This document shows positions 60,341 to 64,000 of a stretch of 64,000 bases of DNA, in pieces. The notes below the pieces were generated by a model. That model was not told the origin of the DNA and made no database searches. It saw only the letters and a list, made by a program, of their open reading frames with translations. A program made the translations under genes and the position numbers. This DNA comes from Martelella sp. NC20 (GTDB taxonomy: Bacteria; Pseudomonadota; Alphaproteobacteria; Rhizobiales; Rhizobiaceae): NCBI RefSeq assembly GCF_013459645.1, contig NZ_CP054861.1, positions 3,708,001 to 3,772,000 on the forward strand, read 5' to 3'. Position 1 is the first letter of the stretch, and the number at the start of each line of letters is the position of its first letter.

Positions 60341-61621
60341 GTGATCGTGCCGGTCATCAAGCAGTCGCGCGCCGAGAGCGAACGCTCCGGGCTGTCCTCA
60401 CGCGCGCCCGAAAGCCGCTTGCAGGAAGCCGAGGGCCTTGCCCGCGCGATCGGTCTCGAGATCGCGGCTTCCGCAATCGTGACGGTCAACGATCCGCGTC
60501 CGGCAACCCTGCTCGGCACCGGCAAGATCGAAGAACTCGATGCTATCCTCGATGAAAAAAATATCGGCCTCGTCGTGGTCGATCACCCGCTGTCGCCGGT
60601 CCAGCAGCGCAATCTCGAAAAGGCATGGGTCGCCAAGGTCATCGACCGCACCGGGCTGATCCTCGAAATCTTCGGCGAGCGCGCCTCCACCAAGGAAGGC
60701 CGGCTGCAGGTCGAACTCGCGCATCTGAACTATCAGCGCGGCCGTCTGGTCCGCAGCTGGACCCACCTTGAACGCCAGCGCGGCGGCGGCGGGTTCATGG
60801 GCGGTCCCGGCGAAACCCAGATCGAGGCAGACCGCCGGATGCTGCGCGAGCGCATTACCAAGCTGGAACGCGAGCTGGAGCAGGTCGTTCGCACCCGACA
60901 GCTCCACCGCTCCAAGCGCAAGAAGGTGCCGCATCCGATCGTGGCGCTGGTGGGCTACACCAATGCCGGCAAGTCGACGCTGTTCAACCGGATCACCGGG
61001 GCAGGGGTGCTGGCCGAGGACATGCTGTTTGCGACCCTCGATCCGACCTTGCGCCGCATGAAGCTGCCGCACGGACGCACCGTTATCCTGTCCGACACCG
61101 TGGGTTTCATTTCCGACCTGCCGACCCATCTGGTGGCCGCGTTCCGCGCAACGCTGGAAGAGGTGCTGGAGGCCGATCTGATCCTCCATGTCCGCGACAT
61201 GGCCGATCCGGCCCGCGACGCGCAATCGGCTGACGTCCTGCGCATTCTCACCGATCTCGGCATCGATGAAGCCGAGCAGAATGAGCGCATTCTGGAGGTC
61301 TGGAACAAGGTCGATCTGCTGGGGCCGGAAGAGCATGACGCGTTGATGGCGCGGGCTTCGTCCGCCGAGAATGTCATGGCCGTCTCTGCCATTTCGGGCG
61401 AAGGAGTCGACGCGCTCGTGGACCGGATCGCCGAACGGCTTTCCGGCGTACTGACCGAAGTGACGATCACGCTCGGCCCAGAGCAAATGCATTTGCTGCC
61501 CTGGCTTTACGAGCATGCGCTCGTCGACGAGCGGCGCGATCTCGAGGATGGCTCGGTAAGCCTCGATTTAAGGCTCGCCGGCTCTGAAGCGCAGCGGCTG
61601 GAGAGCATGCTGGCGGGATAG
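60341..61621 (+). CDS. hflX: GTPase HflX
   Basis: At least 426 residues. The HflX N-terminal domain ends in the glycine-rich linker RQRGGGGFMGGPGETQIE, and the G domain has VALVGYTNAGKST (G1), DTVGFISDLP (G3) and NKVDL (G4). It splits stalled or hibernating 70S ribosomes. The GTG used here lies inside the first beta strand. The frame continues upstream to a stop at 60269 without ATG, GTG or TTG, so the true start may be the rare ATT at 60278, eight bases after a GGTG. Confidence 0.93.
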   Translation: MIVPVIKQSRAESERSGLSSRAPESRLQEAEGLARAIGLEIAASAIVTVNDPRPATLLGTGKIEELDAILDEKNIGLVVVDHPLSPVQQRNLEKAWVAKVIDRTGLILEIFGERASTKEGRLQVELAHLNYQRGRLVRSWTHLERQRGGGGFMGGPGETQIEADRRMLRERITKLERELEQVVRTRQLHRSKRKKVPHPIVALVGYTNAGKSTLFNRITGAGVLAEDMLFATLDPTLRRMKLPHGRTVILSDTVGFISDLPTHLVAAFRATLEEVLEADLILHVRDMADPARDAQSADVLRILTDLGIDEAEQNERILEVWNKVDLLGPEEHDALMARASSAENVMAVSAISGEGVDALVDRIAERLSGVLTEVTITLGPEQMHLLPWLYEHALVDERRDLEDGSVSLDLRLAGSEAQRLESMLAG

Positions 61622-61654
61622 ACCCGCCAGTTAATGTCTTCTTGCAACGATAGG

Positions 61655-62059
61655 TTAGTCGGCCTGAGAGCGGGCGCCAAAAACCTCTTTGGCCGCGAAC
61701 AACCCGTTGAGCGCGGCCGGAAAGCCTGCATATACCGCCATCTGCATGATGGTTTCGACGATTTCTTCTTCGCTCAACCCGACATTCAGGCCTGCTTCGA
61801 TGTGGACCTTGAGCTGGGGGGACGCGTTTCCGAGCGCGGTGAGCGCGGCGACCGTTGCAATCTCGCGGTCGCGCAAGCTCAATCCCGGGCGGGCATAGAT
61901 ATCGCCAAAAGGAAACTCGAAGACATAGCGGGCGAAATCGGGGGCGATATCGTCAAGCGCATCGATGACGTTCTGTCCCGCCCGCCCGTCGATTGCCGCC
62001 AGCATGCGCTTGCCACGTTCGAGGCGGCTTTCGCCGATTGTCTGGTTCTGTTGATTCAT
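61655..62059 (-). CDS. Carboxymuconolactone decarboxylase family protein
   Basis: 134 residues, all-helical AhpD-like fold: LSLRDREIATVAALTALGNASPQLKVHIEAGLNVGLSEEEIVE is the family core (about residues 51-95). The CxxC redox pair of AhpD is absent, so it belongs to the PcaC-like or uncharacterised branch. It starts 7 bases after the MerR stop and is very probably the regulator's target, perhaps in response to electrophiles. Confidence 0.88.
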   Translation of the reverse strand: MNQQNQTIGESRLERGKRMLAAIDGRAGQNVIDALDDIAPDFARYVFEFPFGDIYARPGLSLRDREIATVAALTALGNASPQLKVHIEAGLNVGLSEEEIVETIMQMAVYAGFPAALNGLFAAKEVFGARSQAD

Positions 62060-62066
62060 AGCGTCT

Positions 62067-62429
62067 TCAATCCTCATTCCGGTCACGGCCGGCATAGCCG
62101 GCGATTTTGGTGTCGAGGACATCAAGACAGGATGTGAGTTCCGATAGGTGTTCGCGCACGGCATCACGGTGCTGCTCGAGCAGGCGTTGGCGTTGCGCCT
62201 GCGTTGCCGGCCCCTGCCGTCTCAGTTCCGCATAGCGGAGCATTTGCCGGATTGGCATTCCCGTCGTTTTCAGGCGACCGAGAAATTCAATCCACACCAG
62301 CGCCGAGACGTCATAGTCGCGATGACCTGCGTGATCGCGACCGGCATCGGGCAGCAAGCCGATCTTCTCGTAATAGCGGATGGTATGCGCCGTCAGACCC
62401 GAGCGTTTTGCGAGTTCACCAATCTTCAT
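62067..62429 (-). CDS. MerR-family transcriptional regulator
   Basis: 120 residues. The winged-helix N-terminus MKIGELAKRSGLTAHTIRYYEKIGLLP is diagnostic, followed by the dimerisation helix. There is no cysteine in the whole protein, so it does not sense metals through thiols and is more like the AdhR/NmlR-type electrophile or oxidant regulators. The promoter at 62460-62490 with a 19-bp spacer is its expected target. Operon with the downstream decarboxylase-fold gene. Confidence 0.9.
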   Translation of the reverse strand: MKIGELAKRSGLTAHTIRYYEKIGLLPDAGRDHAGHRDYDVSALVWIEFLGRLKTTGMPIRQMLRYAELRRQGPATQAQRQRLLEQHRDAVREHLSELTSCLDVLDTKIAGYAGRDRNED

Positions 62430-62459
62430 CGAAATCCTGCTTTTGTCACGACGCCTGAA

Positions 62460-62490
62460 ACGCTACGGCTTCGAGCGCACTCTAAGTCAA
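62460..62490 (-). promoter_or_regulatory. MerR-type promoter with 19-bp spacer
   Basis: On the minus strand TTGACT, 19 bp, TAGCGT, with the partial dyad CTTAGAGTGCGCTCGAAG between. MerR activators untwist such over-long spacers. It lies about 30 bases before the merR start. Confidence 0.65.
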
Positions 62491-62527
62491 CAGGTAAAAC
62501 GGCAGGCGCGATCAGAAACTGCTTTGG

Positions 62528-63364
62528 CTATTCTGCAAGCGTTCGTTCGATCGCCTTGGCGTCCTGCCAGAGCGCTTCCATTCGCTCCAGCGTTGCGGCG
62601 TCGAGCGTTTCGCCGGATGCGTCAAGTGATTCCTCGATATGGTTGAAGCGGCGGCGGAATTTTGTGTTGGTGCCGCGCAGCGCCTGTTCGGGATCGGTAT
62701 TTGTATGGCGGGCGAGGTTGACGGCGGCGAAGATCAGATCTCCGAGTTCGTCTGAAATCCGGGCCTTATTGCCGCCCTGAAGCGCTTCGCGCAATTCGCC
62801 GATCTCCTCCTCGAACTTGTCGAGGATCGGCTCCGGCTCGGACCAGTCGAAGCCCACGCGGGCAGCATGTTCCTGCAGTTTGAGCGCTTCCGTCAGCGCC
62901 GGGAAAGTCCGCTGGACGCCGCCGAGATGGCCAGCCTTGAGGTCTTCCGTGATCCCGTTTTTCGCCCGCCGTTCGGCGCGCTCGGCCTTTTCCTGCCGCT
63001 TGATTTCGTCCCACTGGATCTTGACCGCCTCCGGCGTATCGGCGGCGTTGACGGCGAAGACGTGTGGATGGCGGCGGATCATCTTGGCGGTAATCGCATG
63101 CACAACGTCGCCGAAGGAAAACAGGCCCTTTTCCTCCGCCATGCGGGCATGGAACACGACCTGCAGCAGGAGATCGCCGAGTTCGTCGCAGAGATCGTCG
63201 AAATCCTTGCGCTCGATCGCGTCGGCAACCTCATAGGCTTCCTCGATCGTATAGGGCTTGATGGTATCGAAATCCTGCTTCAGATCCCACGGACACCCGG
63301 TTTCGGGCGTACGCAGGGCGGCCATGATGTCGATGAGGCGAGCGATATCGCGGGAGGCTTCCAC
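62528..63364 (-). CDS. mazG: Nucleoside triphosphate pyrophosphohydrolase MazG
   Basis: 278 residues with two tandem MazG domains. The first opens LRTPETGCPWDLKQDFDTIKPYTIEEAYEVADAI and has ELGDLLLQVVFH with metal-binding EExxE...ExxD residues. The second holds ELREALQGGNKARISDELGDLIFAAVNLARH. It clears non-canonical or excess NTPs. Stand-alone between the MerR unit and a deaminase gene on the same strand. Confidence 0.95.
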   Translation of the reverse strand: MEASRDIARLIDIMAALRTPETGCPWDLKQDFDTIKPYTIEEAYEVADAIERKDFDDLCDELGDLLLQVVFHARMAEEKGLFSFGDVVHAITAKMIRRHPHVFAVNAADTPEAVKIQWDEIKRQEKAERAERRAKNGITEDLKAGHLGGVQRTFPALTEALKLQEHAARVGFDWSEPEPILDKFEEEIGELREALQGGNKARISDELGDLIFAAVNLARHTNTDPEQALRGTNTKFRRRFNHIEESLDASGETLDAATLERMEALWQDAKAIERTLAE

Positions 63365-63388
63365 GGTTTCTGGCTCCGTATTGCGGGA

Positions 63389-63976
63389 TTATCCGAGCGG
63401 TATTTTTGTGTCGCCCTTATGCGACTGGTAGGTGTCGGATGCAAGGGCGTAGGCCTGCCGGAGCCGGCCGATCCGTTCCCTGAAGCCGGCGCGCGCCGGC
63501 TCCTCGCTCGCCTCGGCCATCTCGACGATCGAGCGCGCGGTGAAGAAGGCGTTCCGGCGGCGGTAGCCGCCCGGCTCCAGGCCGTAAAGCTCCTTCATGA
63601 TCTTCAGATCGTGGGGAATTGCGAAGCTGTCGCGCGAATCCTCATGGCTGAAGAAATAGAAATAATTGTCGAAGCCGGCCCAGGTGATCGCCGACATGCA
63701 CATGGTGCAGGGTTCGTGGGTCGACAGGAAGATCAGTTCCTTCGTGAGCGGCGGCTCCGGCAGTTCGTAAAACTGCTTCAGCGTATGGATCTCGCCGTGC
63801 CAGAGCGGATTGGCGGTCTCGTCATTGGTGCCGGCGATCACCAGCGACAGGTCGGCCTTGCGCAGGATCGCCGCGCCGAAAACCTTGTTGCCGCCGCTGA
63901 CCCCTTTGAAGGTCATGGGCAGGATATCGTCTTCGATCACGGCAAGCAGGCGGTCGGTGAGGGTCTGGTCGTCCAT
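63389..63976 (-). CDS. Nucleoside/nucleotide deaminase family protein
   Basis: 195 residues, zinc-dependent cytidine deaminase fold. Zinc and catalytic residues are His60-x-Glu62 (LWHGEIHTL) and Cys90-x-x-Cys93 (HEPCTMCMSA). It is longer at the C-terminus than TadA or guanine deaminase, and the FFSHEDSRDSFAIPHDLKIM segment is not one I can assign to a subfamily. Substrate unknown. The start is 24 bases from the right edge, so its promoter is outside. Confidence 0.85.
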   Translation of the reverse strand: MDDQTLTDRLLAVIEDDILPMTFKGVSGGNKVFGAAILRKADLSLVIAGTNDETANPLWHGEIHTLKQFYELPEPPLTKELIFLSTHEPCTMCMSAITWAGFDNYFYFFSHEDSRDSFAIPHDLKIMKELYGLEPGGYRRRNAFFTARSIVEMAEASEEPARAGFRERIGRLRQAYALASDTYQSHKGDTKIPLG

Positions 63977-64000
63977 GTCGATTCCACTTCGGCAGATGAT

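Overview
The window is high-G+C alphaproteobacterial chromosome, most like Hyphomicrobiales/Rhizobiaceae (a Martelella-, Rhizobium- or Brucella-like genome). The taxonomic evidence is the very-long-chain-fatty-acid lipid A cluster (fabF2-fabF1-adh-lpxXL), the nifR3/dusB-ntrB-ntrC-ntrY-ntrX-trkA-hfq-hflX string, the fused ispDF gene, and a circularly permuted two-piece tmRNA. No rRNA, complete insertion sequence, CRISPR array or replication origin was seen. Exact genus is not claimed.

Layout. 0-4 kb: end of the lipid A very-long-chain acyl cluster. 4-10.9 kb: a hemerythrin-like gene with an FNR/FixK-type box, glmU-glmS (UDP-GlcNAc supply), a GNAT enzyme, two small conserved genes, sspB, the tmRNA gene ssrA (tag ANDNNAQGYAVAA) and thyA. 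10.9-21.1 kb: an accessory block between thyA and tRNA-Ser(UGA). It holds a six-gene ABC transporter operon that also carries a beta-CASP-like hydrolase, a dual-specificity phosphatase and a LacI regulator. It also holds a TetX-like flavin monooxygenase lying between two imperfect 60-bp direct repeats, and a TetR-membrane protein pair behind a perfect 15-3-15 palindrome. 21.1-27.4 kb: tRNA-Ser, rlpA, then tmk-holB-metG-tatD-MBL. 27.7-32.3 kb: a spermidine/putrescine-type ABC importer.

32.3-38.7 kb is a coherent stress regulon: an ECF sigma factor with a ChrR-type zinc anti-sigma factor, a divergent FAD oxidase-DUF1365-cyclopropane synthase-like operon, a DUF1295 gene and a DUF2177 gene. Three candidate promoters of the form (T/C)(G/A)ATCC-N18-TA stand in front of the three transcription units. 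This matches the singlet-oxygen RpoE-ChrR system of Rhodobacter and suggests membrane-lipid modification, possibly furan or cyclopropane fatty acids.

38.7-42 kb: yigZ, a small lipoprotein, an AbrB-family membrane protein and an Ntn-type amide hydrolase. 42.03-43.61 kb: a solitary AT-rich gene for a P-loop ATPase, bracketed by 10-bp direct repeats. It is the clearest horizontally acquired element and a plausible defence gene. 43.7-48.4 kb: gcvTHP behind a tandem glycine riboswitch. 48.6-64 kb: housekeeping and nitrogen-regulation genes (ratA, pncC, ispDF, dusB, ntrBC, ntrYX, trkA, hfq, hflX, mazG), a MerR-carboxymuconolactone decarboxylase pair with a typical 19-bp-spacer promoter, and a nucleoside deaminase at the right edge.
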